From Sphingobacterium paludis (GTDB lineage Bacteria > Bacteroidota > Bacteroidia > Sphingobacteriales > Sphingobacteriaceae), in the NCBI RefSeq assembly GCF_004364125.1, contig NZ_SNZV01000003.1, forward strand, positions 310,001 to 374,000: a DNA stretch of 64,000 nt, written 5' to 3'. This document shows positions 9,371 to 19,088 of the stretch, piece by piece; position 1 is the first letter of the stretch; each line of letters begins with the position of its first letter. Position numbers and translations under genes: made by a program. The notes beneath the pieces were generated by a model that saw nothing but the letters and a program-made list of their open reading frames with translations, made no database searches and was not told the DNA's origin.

Positions 9371-10276
9371 TTAGTTGTGCAGTCCAATTATACCGTATCT
9401 TTTAAGCTTATTTTGCGTTTGGGGATGAGTATAGGTTTTTAGTGAGTAATTAATATCATCCACCAAATCCGATTGAGTGACGAGCCTATTACTGCATTTG
9501 TTTATATTACATTCTGCATAAACTTCTTCAGCATTCAGCCTCTTTTTCTCCTCGTTCATGTAACCTATACATTCTTTAATGTCATACACCTTTTTTACCA
9601 TCTGCTTTTTTCGAGTGGAATAGTGCCACCTATTTTGCAAATATGTATGTACATTCGCAATTGTGGTATCTATTATATTTATTGCAATATGCGCGTGGTA
9701 ACTGTTGTCATAGTGGCTCTTATGCACTACGTAGTAATAATTGTCGTAGATAGGTTTGCCGTTCTTGACAAGGGATTGAATGTATTTTTCCGTGCGTTGA
9801 ATGCAAGACTGTAGGCTAATTGCTCGTGCAATCTGATATTTGTCTTGATTGCGCAATTGGTGATAACCATCACTTGTCTTGGCTATATTTCTATCCCTTT
9901 TGTCTATTGTTAATCCGTCCTGCAAGGACAGAAAATAATTGAATTGATAATGCTCTGAATAGAATTTCTTTGTAGCTTCTACAAGCTTGTTTTTGCTTTT
10001 GATAGACAAAGACTTATCTATATCTTTTTTGTATTGGCTCACCTGTTGCTTGTATTTGTCTCTCCTACGTTGTTTAATTCTCTCTTGTGATTCTTCAGGT
10101 GTAAATATTGCTTGCTTACCTGCACTTGTATTTACCCTTGTAACCTTGACTATTCCACTGTTCAAATGCTTGGTCAATCTAAGCTTATAGTCATCTAATA
10201 CAACCGTACTTACATACCTTGTGTTATGGATGATATTTTTAATATTTTCTTTGTTTTTGATTGTTTTATACAACAT
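9371..10276 (-). CDS. Putative HUH-type replication/mobilisation nuclease
   Basis: A 301-residue basic protein. Residues about 180-200 read YYYVVHKSHYDNSYHAHIAINI, in which HAH flanked by hydrophobic residues resembles the metal-binding HUH motif of rolling-circle Rep and relaxase proteins. Tyrosines that could be catalytic occur after it, for example in IGYMNEEKK. The N-terminal half is Lys/Arg/Gln-rich. It lies beside a tyrosine recombinase and an odd G-rich intergenic stretch, where a nick site might be. The family is not certain: this is a motif reading, and the protein could be a different DNA-binding element protein. Confidence 0.5.
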   Translation of the reverse strand: MLYKTIKNKENIKNIIHNTRYVSTVVLDDYKLRLTKHLNSGIVKVTRVNTSAGKQAIFTPEESQERIKQRRRDKYKQQVSQYKKDIDKSLSIKSKNKLVEATKKFYSEHYQFNYFLSLQDGLTIDKRDRNIAKTSDGYHQLRNQDKYQIARAISLQSCIQRTEKYIQSLVKNGKPIYDNYYYVVHKSHYDNSYHAHIAINIIDTTIANVHTYLQNRWHYSTRKKQMVKKVYDIKECIGYMNEEKKRLNAEEVYAECNINKCSNRLVTQSDLVDDINYSLKTYTHPQTQNKLKRYGIIGLHN

Positions 10277-10778
10277 TATATATTCAATTTTCAGTAATTA
10301 ATGTGACAATATTTTTCTACAATAAGACCTTATAAGTAAAGCGCTTACAAGGGGATTTTAAATTAATTAAAGGATTAATGCAATTAACATTAACCGATAT
10401 CAACTAACATAGGTCAACAATGAAGCAAACCCAAATTTTTCGACTAGGATTAATGTAATATAAGGATGACTTATTGTGTAGTTTGCTTGTTGGAGCGAAT
10501 GCAAAGCCTTTATTTTCAGACTCAAAAAATTACCAAAAAATTTTTAAGGCGTGATTCATTAACGAACCCACCCAGCAAATGCCGATATATCCCGTTTTTT
10601 AGCGGCATAGGGGGATACCTACAATTCAATGACTTTTGTTGTTGTTGCTTTGCTGCGGTAATGGGGGGGGAGTAGGGGGTAATAGTGGGGTTATTACAAG
10701 GTTTAGGAGGGGTTTTAAGTGGGGGCGGTATCATGGCTACGCCATCGATACAAGCCCCTTTCGTTGTTATAGCTGTTG
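10277..10778. other. Intergenic stretch with G-quadruplex-like tract
   Basis: A 502-bp gap between the nuclease-like gene and the recombinase. No convincing gene is seen. Five runs of four to eight G on the plus strand lie at 10663-10670, 10675-10679, 10687-10690, 10709-10712 and 10721-10725, a strong G-quadruplex pattern. A near-palindrome, gtaaagcgcttac, occurs near 10337. In a small mobile element such a gap is a candidate for an origin of transfer or replication, but no nick motif is recognised. Confidence 0.5.
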
Positions 10779-12044
10779 TTATAGCTTGGGAAATTCAGGT
10801 AGTTTCGGCTTATGTTGCCTTGCATAAATCTGTGCTATTTCCGTTTTTTTGTGTCCGCTAATCTGTATTATTTGTTCCAATGTCCAATTATTCTCTCTTA
10901 AAAATACAATGCTAGTATGTTTGTAACCGTAAAGTGTATGGTTAGGGGTGAATATGCGTGATAATGATGGATTAGATTTGTACGCCTTGATAATTTGTTT
11001 ATCTCTGAAATGGCTGAATTTTAGAGTGTAGTCTTGCCTGTGAGATTGGTTTGAAGCAAACAATTGATATTGTTTTTTCTGTCCTCTAACGCTTGGAACG
11101 TACTCATAACCGAATAGATAACTGTCTTCATTTACTTCATTATCTGCAATGTATTGTTCAATGATTTCCTTAAGTGATGGGTGCAATTGTATTGTAACCG
11201 CCTTACCTGTTTTAATTTTATCCGCTGGAATATGCAGGATATTATTACTTAAATTGAAATCCGATAATTGTAAACGAACAAGTGTGTCAGGTCGGTGCAG
11301 TGTGTAGAATAAGAACTTACAAATTAACATTAACTCCATACTCGCGTAATTTTGTAATTGCATAAAACTGTCATTCACAAACTCCGATTCAATAATTTGA
11401 TGTTTTTCAGACTCATTTAGGGTAATTGATTTAATTACCTTCAAAGGATTTTTTATTGTTTGCTCTTTAATGTCAATTATGTAGTTGTACACCATCCGAT
11501 GATAGTTCAGTATGTCATTATAATAGGCATCTGATACATTATTAGCCTTTACGTACTGAAAATAGGATATGAATAAATGCTTATCTGCATTACTTAAGCT
11601 AATGTTTCCCTGCTTGATAGAAGTCAAATATTCTGTGAAGGTATTCAACTTTGATTTGTATTGAATAAGACTGCTAGCCTTTATTTTTTCCCTTGTTTTA
11701 TATTCAATAAAGTCATTGTAATAGCTAAGCAATGATAGTTCATTGCTTGGTAGCTTGAATAACTTGTTAGTTGGGTCAAATTCTCTAGTATCAATCCATT
11801 CCCTTAGTTTTTGTTCTATGCTATTAATTAGTTGCAAACGTTCCGCTACTCTTTTTTTAATTTCACGATTAGTTATGTCTTTTTTAATGGTGAAGTACTT
11901 AGTGTTTAACCCCTCTGCAAACTTATAAACACAACGTTTACCTTCGTAATAGTAATTTACATATACTTTTACCAAGTTGCCTTTTGCCTCAAATGTGTGT
12001 TTAGGCTCCGAAAACCTATATTTTTCATTATTATTTACAATCAT
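10779..12044 (-). CDS. Tyrosine recombinase (site-specific integrase)
   Basis: A 421-residue integrase of the phage_int_SAM_5-like group common in Bacteroidota. There is an N-terminal arm/SAM-like core-binding region to about residue 220. The catalytic domain shows an arginine in TLHRPDTLVRLQ, a lysine in DKIKTGKAVTI, the HTLYGYKHTS box (the usual box Arg is Lys, as in some Bacteroidota integrases), a histidine in SGHKKTEIAQ and the tyrosine nucleophile in IYARQ. Its start codon is 3 bp from the right direct repeat, the usual place for an element's own att site. It should catalyse integration and excision of the 6.8-12.1 kb element. Confidence 0.92.
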   Translation of the reverse strand: MIVNNNEKYRFSEPKHTFEAKGNLVKVYVNYYYEGKRCVYKFAEGLNTKYFTIKKDITNREIKKRVAERLQLINSIEQKLREWIDTREFDPTNKLFKLPSNELSLLSYYNDFIEYKTREKIKASSLIQYKSKLNTFTEYLTSIKQGNISLSNADKHLFISYFQYVKANNVSDAYYNDILNYHRMVYNYIIDIKEQTIKNPLKVIKSITLNESEKHQIIESEFVNDSFMQLQNYASMELMLICKFLFYTLHRPDTLVRLQLSDFNLSNNILHIPADKIKTGKAVTIQLHPSLKEIIEQYIADNEVNEDSYLFGYEYVPSVRGQKKQYQLFASNQSHRQDYTLKFSHFRDKQIIKAYKSNPSLSRIFTPNHTLYGYKHTSIVFLRENNWTLEQIIQISGHKKTEIAQIYARQHKPKLPEFPKL

Positions 12045-12047
12045 TTT

Positions 12048-12065
12048 ATTGGTATCAATTTTGGT
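12048..12065. repeat. Right direct repeat (candidate att site)
   Basis: Identical 18-mer to 6831-6848. Here it is part of a tandem ggtatcaa-tttt-ggtatcaa arrangement, which may be a recombinase binding pair. Confidence 0.7.
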
Positions 12066-12154
12066 ATCAACTGCACTTTAAGCAGGATTAAATCCATAAA
12101 AAAAGCCCCTTAATGCTTAATTAGGAGGCTCAAATATATGATTTTTTAGGATTA

Positions 12155-13252
12155 TTAACTGTAGTATTTTATAGGATTTGTCTCTATTTCTGTCAATAGG
12201 ACAGCAAAGTTAGCAAATTTTTTCTGAATAATTTCTAATAATAATTCTTGAGTAAATTGTTCACTTTCAAAATGTCCGATATCTGCGATAACGATTTCAT
12301 CTTCCGCATCAAAGAACTCATGATATTTGTAATCTGCGGAGATGAACACATCAGCTCCAGAGCGCTTAGCTTCGCTCAAGAGAAAGCCGCCAGACCCGCC
12401 GCAAAGAGCAACCCGTTCTATGGGTTTATCGGGCAGGCGTGTGTGCCGAATAACGTGTAGATTAAGCTTGCGCTTCAGGTAGGCAAGGAAATCGCCAGCA
12501 CTCATCGGCTGTTCCAGGTTACCTATAGCGCCCGAACCGACCGTGAAATGCGGGTTTTCCAGTGCAATGATGTCGTGGGCAACTTCTTCATACGGGTGAG
12601 ATTGATACATCGCCATTAAAATGGACCGCTCTTTTAAGGCGGGATACACGACTTCAATCTTCGTCTCTTCGACACGTTCCTGCACGCCTACTATACCGAT
12701 TGCCGGGTCGGCGCCTTCCAAGGCTCGGAACGTTCCATAGCCCACGGTATTGTAGCTGCATTGATCATAATTACCTATTCCGCCGGCGCCTGCGGCAAAC
12801 AGACTTTCGCGAACCAGTTCGATATGTGTCCGCGGAACGTATACAGCCAGTTTTTTCAGCAATCCTTGTTTAGGTTGCAATACCGCATGCGATACCAAAC
12901 CAAGTTTTTCCGCCAGTTTACTGCTTACACCTCCCGAGATATTATCGAGGTTGGTATGTATGGCATAAAGCGCTATATTATGTTGAATAGCCTTGATAAT
13001 CACCCGCTCTACATAGTTTTTTCCATTAAGCTTTTTTAAGCCTTTGAACACAATAGGATGGTGGGAAATGATGATATCGCAACCCTTCTCGATGGCTTCA
13101 TCGACGATATCTTCTGTGCAGTCCAATGCGATGAGCGCCCGTTGTATCTCCTCATCGGGGTTTCCAACAATTAGCCCTGCATTGTCATAACTTTCCTGAA
13201 GGGAGAGCGGGGCAATCTCCTCCAGATATTGCGTGAGTTCTTTAATTTTCAT
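12155..13252 (-). CDS. Nif3-like dinuclear metal-centre protein
   Basis: A 365-residue protein of the NIF3/DUF34 family (YbgI-like), which forms hexamers with a two-metal site; true substrate unclear (GTP cyclohydrolase I type 2 has been used as a name). Motifs: SLQESYDNAGLIVG at the start, IISHHPIVFKGLK with metal-binding His, IHTNLDN, then a C-terminal GHFESEQ. The insert domain of longer members (about 135-230) is present. The ATG giving MKIKELTQYL is chosen; a longer frame exists but starts inside the previous gene. It overlaps the membrane-protein gene upstream by 11 bp. Its usual partner, the zinc-ribbon gene, has been displaced by the integrative element. Confidence 0.93.
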   Translation of the reverse strand: MKIKELTQYLEEIAPLSLQESYDNAGLIVGNPDEEIQRALIALDCTEDIVDEAIEKGCDIIISHHPIVFKGLKKLNGKNYVERVIIKAIQHNIALYAIHTNLDNISGGVSSKLAEKLGLVSHAVLQPKQGLLKKLAVYVPRTHIELVRESLFAAGAGGIGNYDQCSYNTVGYGTFRALEGADPAIGIVGVQERVEETKIEVVYPALKERSILMAMYQSHPYEEVAHDIIALENPHFTVGSGAIGNLEQPMSAGDFLAYLKRKLNLHVIRHTRLPDKPIERVALCGGSGGFLLSEAKRSGADVFISADYKYHEFFDAEDEIVIADIGHFESEQFTQELLLEIIQKKFANFAVLLTEIETNPIKYYS

Positions 13253-13730
13253 CTTCCTTATTTTGCACCGTATAATCCTCGCCAAATTGTTGAATGTGCA
13301 TTTTAAGCAATACCTTGTGTTCGTGAATTTTTACCCAGTAGGTGATAAAATATACCAGATGTAAAACAAAAACCACCGTTAGTATGAAAAGCGGGAGTGG
13401 GATATTGCTTATTAAAAATGTCCATGCAAACAGCATACCCCACTTTTGGGTGGGCCGTTCTTCAACCTCGACCTGTCGATCGAAAAACTCATTATTGAGG
13501 GAATCCGTCAATCGACGGACAACTTCAAAATTCCAGTAAATATTGAATAAAGGCAGGGCAACATACCACACCTGGCCCGGCAATATATTTCTGTTTTCTT
13601 TCTTCACCAATTTCAGCGTACTGTATATGGTGTAGGCGAAAATAATCCAAATCACAATACGCATTGCGCCAGCGGCTAGCGCGACATACAACATCTCGGT
13701 TGTGATATTTTCAGGCAGCATCTCCAACAT
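13242..13730 (-). CDS. Membrane protein of unknown function
   Basis: A 162-residue protein with about four hydrophobic segments (residues 12-40, 55-70, 95-118 and 118-138) and a charged tail. The arrangement (IWIIFAYTIYSTLKLV, then LPLFNIYWNFEVVRRLTDSLN) recalls small DUF4328-like membrane proteins of Bacteroidota, but the match is weak. It starts 12 bp upstream of the methyltransferase gene end and overlaps the Nif3 gene, so it belongs to a leftward operon of three. Confidence 0.7.
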   Translation of the reverse strand: MLEMLPENITTEMLYVALAAGAMRIVIWIIFAYTIYSTLKLVKKENRNILPGQVWYVALPLFNIYWNFEVVRRLTDSLNNEFFDRQVEVEERPTQKWGMLFAWTFLISNIPLPLFILTVVFVLHLVYFITYWVKIHEHKVLLKMHIQQFGEDYTVQNKEDEN

Positions 13731-13741
13731 AATTCTTTATA

Positions 13742-14458
13742 CTAGTGTGGCACATACAATAGGAAGATTGTCGGCTTTTTGTGAAGATCGACGTCATTAC
13801 CCTTCCAATCGTATATGCTATGTGTAACAACCATCTCGTCTTTCGCCGTGAGATTACTGGCCACGCAAAGCTTCGTCTGCTCCTTGCATTGTTTTAACAA
13901 TTCGCCCAATAGCGTGTTATTGCGATAGGGCGTTTCTATAAAAATTTGTGTCTGTTTTTCTTTTGCCGATTGCGCTTCAAGCTCTTTAATTTTTCTGGAT
14001 CGTTCGGCTTTATCAATAGGTAAATAGCCGTGAAAGGCGAATTTTTGCCCACTAAATCCAGAAGCCATCAAGGCCAGTAAAATGGAACTAGGACCGACAA
14101 GCGGAACGACCTTTATCCCTCGTTTATGCGCTTCTGCGACAACTTCTGCACCGGGATCTGCCACCCCTGGGCAGCCGGCCTCGGACATCAAGCCGATATC
14201 ATTCCCCAACATCACCGAACTAAAAATGGTATCATAATTCACCGATTCACGCGCGTGTTTCCCATAGTCATGCATCGTCAATTCACCCTGCGGGCGTTTC
14301 AGACCTGCTTGCTTTAAAAACCGACGAGCCGTCTTTTCGTTTTCCACGACATATTCCTTGAGCTGTTCGATAACTTCATGGTGCAGCGCTGTATACGATG
14401 CAAATGCAGCTTCCTCGGCCAAAGGCACCGGAACAAGATACAAAATCCCTTTTGACAT
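13742..14458 (-). CDS. RsmI-like SAM-dependent methyltransferase
   Basis: A 238-residue tetrapyrrole-methylase-fold protein. Motifs: LYLVPVPLAE at the start, GNDIGLMSEAGCPGVADPGAEVV, PLVGPSSILLALMASGFSGQKFAFHGYLP and IFIETPYRNN. These match the group related to RsmI (16S rRNA C1402 2'-O-methyltransferase). Its N-terminus differs from true RsmI, which begins with a GTLYVVATPIGN-like motif, so it may be the paralogue common in Bacteroidota with unproven substrate. The ATG at 14458 (MSKGILYL) is preferred over a TTG two codons earlier. It is the first gene of the leftward operon with the membrane protein and Nif3. Confidence 0.85.
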   Translation of the reverse strand: MSKGILYLVPVPLAEEAAFASYTALHHEVIEQLKEYVVENEKTARRFLKQAGLKRPQGELTMHDYGKHARESVNYDTIFSSVMLGNDIGLMSEAGCPGVADPGAEVVAEAHKRGIKVVPLVGPSSILLALMASGFSGQKFAFHGYLPIDKAERSRKIKELEAQSAKEKQTQIFIETPYRNNTLLGELLKQCKEQTKLCVASNLTAKDEMVVTHSIYDWKGNDVDLHKKPTIFLLYVPH

Positions 14459-14577
14459 ATTCAAAACTACTAAATATTAAACGACTGCCGTATGCCATTG
14501 ATTGAAGTAAATAAAAGAAAATTTGAGTTTTCAATATATTTTAATAATTTGGCAATGACTAATAAGTTTGTTTTCAA

Positions 14578-14964
14578 ATGACTACACAGATCACAGCAGG
14601 TGTAAAAGTATCCGTAGACGTTGTTTATCAGCCCGAATACTCTAATCCAGAAAAGCTGCATTTTATGTTCTCTTATCAAATTACGATTGAGAACTTAAGT
14701 GATTCAACCATACAACTTGTGAGTAGACATTGGGATATCTTCGATTCAAACGGCGACTATAAAAGCGTAGACGGCGAAGGCGTTGTTGGCGAACAACCTA
14801 TTCTCGCTCCAGGAAGTATACATCAATATACTTCGGGATGCAACTTAAAAAGCGATATAGGTTTTATGGAAGGTTATTACGCAATGAACAAGGAACTGGA
14901 TGGAAGCCACTTTCTGGTGGATATACCGAGATTTAATTTGATCGCTTCCTACAAGCTCAATTAA
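14578..14964 (+). CDS. apaG: ApaG domain protein
   Basis: A 128-residue protein that is all ApaG domain: ITAGVKVSVDVVYQPEYS, then YQITIENLSDSTIQLVSRHWDIFDSNG, then VVGEQPILAPGSIHQYTSG and GFMEGYYAMN. The fold is an Ig-like beta sandwich. ApaG has been linked to Co2+/Mg2+ efflux, but its molecular action is unclear. It stands alone and is divergent from the leftward methyltransferase operon, 119 bp away. Confidence 0.95.
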   Translation: MTTQITAGVKVSVDVVYQPEYSNPEKLHFMFSYQITIENLSDSTIQLVSRHWDIFDSNGDYKSVDGEGVVGEQPILAPGSIHQYTSGCNLKSDIGFMEGYYAMNKELDGSHFLVDIPRFNLIASYKLN

Positions 14965-15196
14965 ATTTTTAATGCTTATGTAAATTAATGCCGCGATAGC
15001 GTATACCTTTCGCGAATACCACATTTATTTGCTTACTTTTGTAATTGGAAAATAGCGTGTTGTAAGAATAGATCAAAACCAATTTTTCAAAAACTGAATG
15101 ATGATCGACAAGAAATGTATCTATTATTCAATAAAAGTTGAATAATATACTATCGATCACCTATAAGACACTTGTATACAAGAAATTACACGAATA

Positions 15197-17059
15197 GTGA
15201 GCATTATATCCACAGAACAATTAGGCCATTCCTATCATGATAAATGGCTTTTCAAAAATCTTCACTTCGGACTTCAAAAAGGAGACCGCGTAGCGTTGGT
15301 TGGCATAAATGGTACCGGTAAATCTACCTTATTAAAAATCCTGGCTGAGATTGAATCGCCTACAGTTGGAAAAGTGGTCAAAGAGAAAGGACTTCGCGTC
15401 GGCTTCCTCAATCAGGAACCAAATTTTGATGGACTGAATACGGTCAATGATTTTATCTATAGTTCAGATAATGAGCAACAGCAATTGATCAAGGAGTATG
15501 AAGAGCTACTCGCATCAGATGATATCGACCAGGACAGGCTGGCAGATCTTACGGATAAACTTTCTGCATTAGAAGCATGGGAGTACGAATATAACATCAA
15601 GACTATCTTAAATCGTTTACAGATCTCCAATTTTGAGCAAAATATTAACGAGTTATCTGGAGGTCAGAAGAAGCGTCTTTCTTTGGCTAAGCTTTTGATA
15701 GACGAGCCTGATGTCTACATTCTGGATGAGCCAACTAACCATTTAGATATAGAAACGATTGAGTGGCTGGAAAAATTACTGACCACTGGTAATAAAACCG
15801 TGCTGTTGGTTACCCACGATAGGTATTTCCTAGACAATGTATGCAATGAAATTCGCGAGTTGGATCGGGGCGAGGTATATCTTTATAAAGGGAAATATAC
15901 GTATTTTCTAGAGAAGAAAGCAGAACGCGAGACAATCGATGTGGTGATGGCCGACAAAGCTCGAAACTTGTTGAAAAAAGAGTTGGAGTGGATGCGTAGA
16001 CAACCTCAGGCACGAGGCACAAAGTCAAAATCGCGCATTGAAGCGTATTACGATTTGGAAGAAAAGTCGAAAGGTCCTCGTAAAAATGATAGCGTTCAAT
16101 TATCAGTCAAGGTATCTAGACAGGGTTCCAAAATTATAGAAATTGACCACCTTCACAAATCTTTCAACGGAAACAAGATTATCAACGACTTTAGTTATAC
16201 CTTCAAAAAAGGAGATCGTATCGGACTAGCTGGAAAAAATGGAACAGGTAAATCAACCTTTCTTAATTTGATTACAGCAGAGCTTCCTCCAGACAGTGGG
16301 ACAGTCGACATTGGCGAGACCACGGTTTTCGGCTATTATAGACAGGGCGGATTGGAATTTAAGGACAGTGATAAAGTCTTGGATGTTGTCAAGAATGTGG
16401 CGGAGTATATCAAGATGGCGAATGGAGACACGATAACGGCATCTCAGCTTTTGACACTATTTTTATTCCCGCCTGAAAAGCAATTTAATTTAATTAGCAA
16501 GCTGAGTGGGGGAGAGAAGAAGCGTTTGCAGTTGATGCGCGTTTTAATGAAAAGTCCGAATTTCTTAATATTAGATGAGCCTTCTAATGACTTGGATATT
16601 TACACCTTAAATATTCTTGAAGAGTTTTTAGATAACTACCCAGGCATATTAATCTTAGTTAGCCACGATCGTTATCTCATCGATCGGTTAAGTGAACAAC
16701 TTTTCATTTTTGAAGGCGAGGGTCACATCCGGATTTACAATGGAAACTATGCCGATCATAAAGCAGAAGAAGAGGCGAAACTAAAGTCGGCTAAGGAGAA
16801 AGTGGATATCCCTACACCAGTAGCTGCTGTAGCTAAAGAAACCTCAAAAATTAAGTTATCCTATAAAGAGACCCTAGAATACGAATCGTTGGAAAAGGAA
16901 ATACAGGATCTGGAGGATCTCATCGCTACGAGGGAAAGCGATATGGCTGGTCTAACGGATTATCAAGATTTGAATAAAGCGGCCGCTGAGATCGGAAATT
17001 TAAAGAAATCTTTAGATGAGAAAACAGAACGGTGGATAGAGCTGGCAGAATATATTTAA
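15197..17059 (+). CDS. ABC-F ATPase, Uup-like
   Basis: A 620-residue soluble protein with two ABC ATPase domains and no membrane segments. First domain: Walker A GINGTGKST, signature LSGGQKKR, Walker B VYILDEPTNHLD. Second: GKNGTGKST, LSGGEKKR, FLILDEPSNDLD. The last 70 residues form the antiparallel coiled coil of the Uup type. ABC-F proteins act on ribosomes or, for Uup, on branched DNA. The start is GTG (SIISTEQLGHSY); no ATG alternative exists upstream in frame. Two parS-like sites separate it from mnmG, which follows on the same strand. Confidence 0.93.
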   Translation: MSIISTEQLGHSYHDKWLFKNLHFGLQKGDRVALVGINGTGKSTLLKILAEIESPTVGKVVKEKGLRVGFLNQEPNFDGLNTVNDFIYSSDNEQQQLIKEYEELLASDDIDQDRLADLTDKLSALEAWEYEYNIKTILNRLQISNFEQNINELSGGQKKRLSLAKLLIDEPDVYILDEPTNHLDIETIEWLEKLLTTGNKTVLLVTHDRYFLDNVCNEIRELDRGEVYLYKGKYTYFLEKKAERETIDVVMADKARNLLKKELEWMRRQPQARGTKSKSRIEAYYDLEEKSKGPRKNDSVQLSVKVSRQGSKIIEIDHLHKSFNGNKIINDFSYTFKKGDRIGLAGKNGTGKSTFLNLITAELPPDSGTVDIGETTVFGYYRQGGLEFKDSDKVLDVVKNVAEYIKMANGDTITASQLLTLFLFPPEKQFNLISKLSGGEKKRLQLMRVLMKSPNFLILDEPSNDLDIYTLNILEEFLDNYPGILILVSHDRYLIDRLSEQLFIFEGEGHIRIYNGNYADHKAEEEAKLKSAKEKVDIPTPVAAVAKETSKIKLSYKETLEYESLEKEIQDLEDLIATRESDMAGLTDYQDLNKAAAEIGNLKKSLDEKTERWIELAEYI

Positions 17060-17070
17060 GAAAATAATAG

Positions 17071-17086
17071 AGTTTCACGTGAAACA
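17071..17086. promoter_or_regulatory. parS-like ParB-binding site 1
   Basis: The bases agtttcacgtgaaaca match the widely conserved parS palindrome TGTTNCACGTGAAACA at 15 of 16 positions, with a perfect 14-bp palindromic core. It is intergenic, 12 bp after the ABC-F stop codon. Confidence 0.8.
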
Positions 17087-17122
17087 TACATCTGGGAAAG
17101 GTTTAATATTTAAAACACCCGA

Positions 17123-17138
17123 TGTTCCACGTGAAATA
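17123..17138. promoter_or_regulatory. parS-like ParB-binding site 2
   Basis: The bases tgttccacgtgaaata match the parS consensus at 15 of 16 positions. It lies 52 bp from site 1 and 14 bp before the mnmG start codon. Confidence 0.75.
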
Positions 17139-17151
17139 TAGGAAGAGAATC

Positions 17152-19011
17152 ATGTTTAAGAAATATAATGTTATTGTAGTGGGTGCGGGTCATGCCGGTT
17201 GCGAAGCGGCAGCGGCGGCAGCGAATTTGGGTTCATCTGTTTTATTGATTACAATGAATATGGGTGTCATTGCGCAGATGAGCTGTAACCCGGCAATTGG
17301 TGGCGTAGCGAAAGGTCAAATTGTACGAGAGATTGATGCGATGGGTGGCTATACTGGAATCATCGCCGACAAATCTACTATACAGTTTCGTATGCTCAAT
17401 CGTTCGAAAGGTCCGGCGATGTGGAGTCCGAGAGCGCAAAACGATCGAATGCGATTTGCAGAGGAGTGGCGCTTAACATTGGAATCGCTTGCCAATGTCG
17501 ATATGTGGCAAGACACTGTCAAAGAAGTCATCGTAGAAAATGGGAAAGCGCAAGGGGTGATCACGTCGCTGGGTCTGCGTATCGAGGCTGATGCCGTTGT
17601 GCTCACAAACGGAACATTTTTAAATGGCGTCATTCATATCGGAGAAAAGAAAATAGGAGGGGGCCGAACCGGCGAGAAAGCAGCAACAGGTTTAACCGAA
17701 CAATTGGTAAGCTTAGGTTTTGAGTCAGGCAGAATGAAAACGGGAACCCCCCCGCGTGTAGATGGTCGTTCACTAAACTACAGTTTGATGGAGGAGCAAT
17801 GGGGTGACGAGAATCCTGGACGTTTCTCCTATACCGATGTGGAAATTCCTAGTGAAAAACGTTGCTGCTGGATAACCTATACAAATGACAAAGTTCATGA
17901 AGTATTGAAGACGGGGTTCGACCGTTCACCGATGTTCACTGGACGAATCAAAGGATTAGGTCCTCGTTACTGCCCATCTATAGAAGATAAGATTAACCGT
18001 TTTGCCGAACGCGATCGCCATCAAATTTTTGTCGAACCTGAAGGCTTCAAAACGGTAGAAATCTATGTGAACGGTTTCTCGACGTCTTTACCTGAAGATG
18101 TACAGCTTAAGGCTCTTCAATACATACCTGGGTTTGAAAATGCGAAAATGTATAGACCGGGGTATGCAATCGAATACGATTTTTTTCCGCCCATGCAGCT
18201 TGATTTAACGTTAGAGACGCAACGCGTAAAGCATCTATTCTTCGCTGGTCAAATCAATGGAACAACCGGATACGAAGAGGCGGCGGCGCAAGGATTCATA
18301 GCTGGGGTTAATGCGCATCAGCGAATACGTGATGAACACGAACTTATTTTAAAAAGATCGGAATCCTATATAGGGGTTTTGATCGACGATTTAGTCACTA
18401 AAGGTACGGAAGAGCCGTACCGTATGTTTACCTCTCGCGCGGAACATCGCCTGTTACTAAGACAAGACAATGCTGATATCCGCTTAACACCCATTGCGCA
18501 TAAGCTTGGATTGGTTGACGATGCACGTCTCGAAAAAGTAAACAGGAAAATAAAAGAGTCGGATGATATCGTTACCTATATGCGTCAGCATAGCGCCGAG
18601 GTAGACAAGGTCAATCCTATTTTAACGGCATTAGGATCGAGTGAACTCCTGCAAAAGTCTCGACTGTTTAATATCCTCACGAGACCACAGGTGCGTATAG
18701 CCGATTTGATAGAAGCTGACGGAGGATTTGCTAATCTATTAAGCTCTTTTGATCAGGATACAATTGAACAGGCTGAAATCAAAGTTAAGTACGAGAGCTA
18801 TTTCGAGAAAGAAATGGAGATCGTAAACAAGATGAAAAAAATGGAAGACAAGGAGATCAATCCGGAGTTTGATTACAAGTCGCTATCATCTCTCTCCATT
18901 GAAGCTCGGGAAAAATTATTGAAAGTGAAGCCCCGTACATTGGGACAAGCTTCACGGATATCAGGGGTATCACCATCCGATATCAGCGTATTGATGGTTC
19001 ATATGAGCTAA
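17152..19011 (+). CDS. mnmG: tRNA uridine-5-carboxymethylaminomethyl enzyme MnmG (GidA)
   Basis: A 619-residue FAD enzyme that, with MnmE, modifies the wobble uridine of several tRNAs. The N-terminal dinucleotide motif is [12 protein letters not shown]. Family signatures include [50 protein letters not shown] and [20 protein letters not shown]. The C-terminal helical tRNA-binding part ends [21 protein letters not shown]. The ATG at 17152 ([13 protein letters not shown]) is chosen: the frame opens earlier, but that extension would place coding sequence over parS site 2. Neighbouring parS sites recall the gid/par region near many chromosome origins. Confidence 0.97.
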   Translation: MFKKYNVIVVGAGHAGCEAAAAAANLGSSVLLITMNMGVIAQMSCNPAIGGVAKGQIVREIDAMGGYTGIIADKSTIQFRMLNRSKGPAMWSPRAQNDRMRFAEEWRLTLESLANVDMWQDTVKEVIVENGKAQGVITSLGLRIEADAVVLTNGTFLNGVIHIGEKKIGGGRTGEKAATGLTEQLVSLGFESGRMKTGTPPRVDGRSLNYSLMEEQWGDENPGRFSYTDVEIPSEKRCCWITYTNDKVHEVLKTGFDRSPMFTGRIKGLGPRYCPSIEDKINRFAERDRHQIFVEPEGFKTVEIYVNGFSTSLPEDVQLKALQYIPGFENAKMYRPGYAIEYDFFPPMQLDLTLETQRVKHLFFAGQINGTTGYEEAAAQGFIAGVNAHQRIRDEHELILKRSESYIGVLIDDLVTKGTEEPYRMFTSRAEHRLLLRQDNADIRLTPIAHKLGLVDDARLEKVNRKIKESDDIVTYMRQHSAEVDKVNPILTALGSSELLQKSRLFNILTRPQVRIADLIEADGGFANLLSSFDQDTIEQAEIKVKYESYFEKEMEIVNKMKKMEDKEINPEFDYKSLSSLSIEAREKLLKVKPRTLGQASRISGVSPSDISVLMVHMS

Positions 19012-19088
19012 TATATTGTAAATCAACATGTTAATTATATAATTAATAAACTTTAAATTAGCGGGTTCAAGCGAGTATTTTTAAATTT

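Larger units (their letters stand above)
6831..12065. mobile_element. Small integrative element with tyrosine recombinase
   Basis: About 5.2 kb bounded by an 18-bp direct repeat (attggtatcaattttggt) at 6831 and 12048. It holds a tyrosine recombinase gene starting 3 bp inside the right repeat, a possible HUH-type nuclease, an XRE regulator, one unknown gene and two lipoprotein genes. Its A/T-rich genes differ visibly from the housekeeping neighbours. Joining the flanks would leave about 180 bp between the Nif3-like and zinc-ribbon genes, which are usually adjacent. There are no recognisable transfer (Tra) genes, so it would be mobilised by others or be a cell-bound island. Confidence 0.75.
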
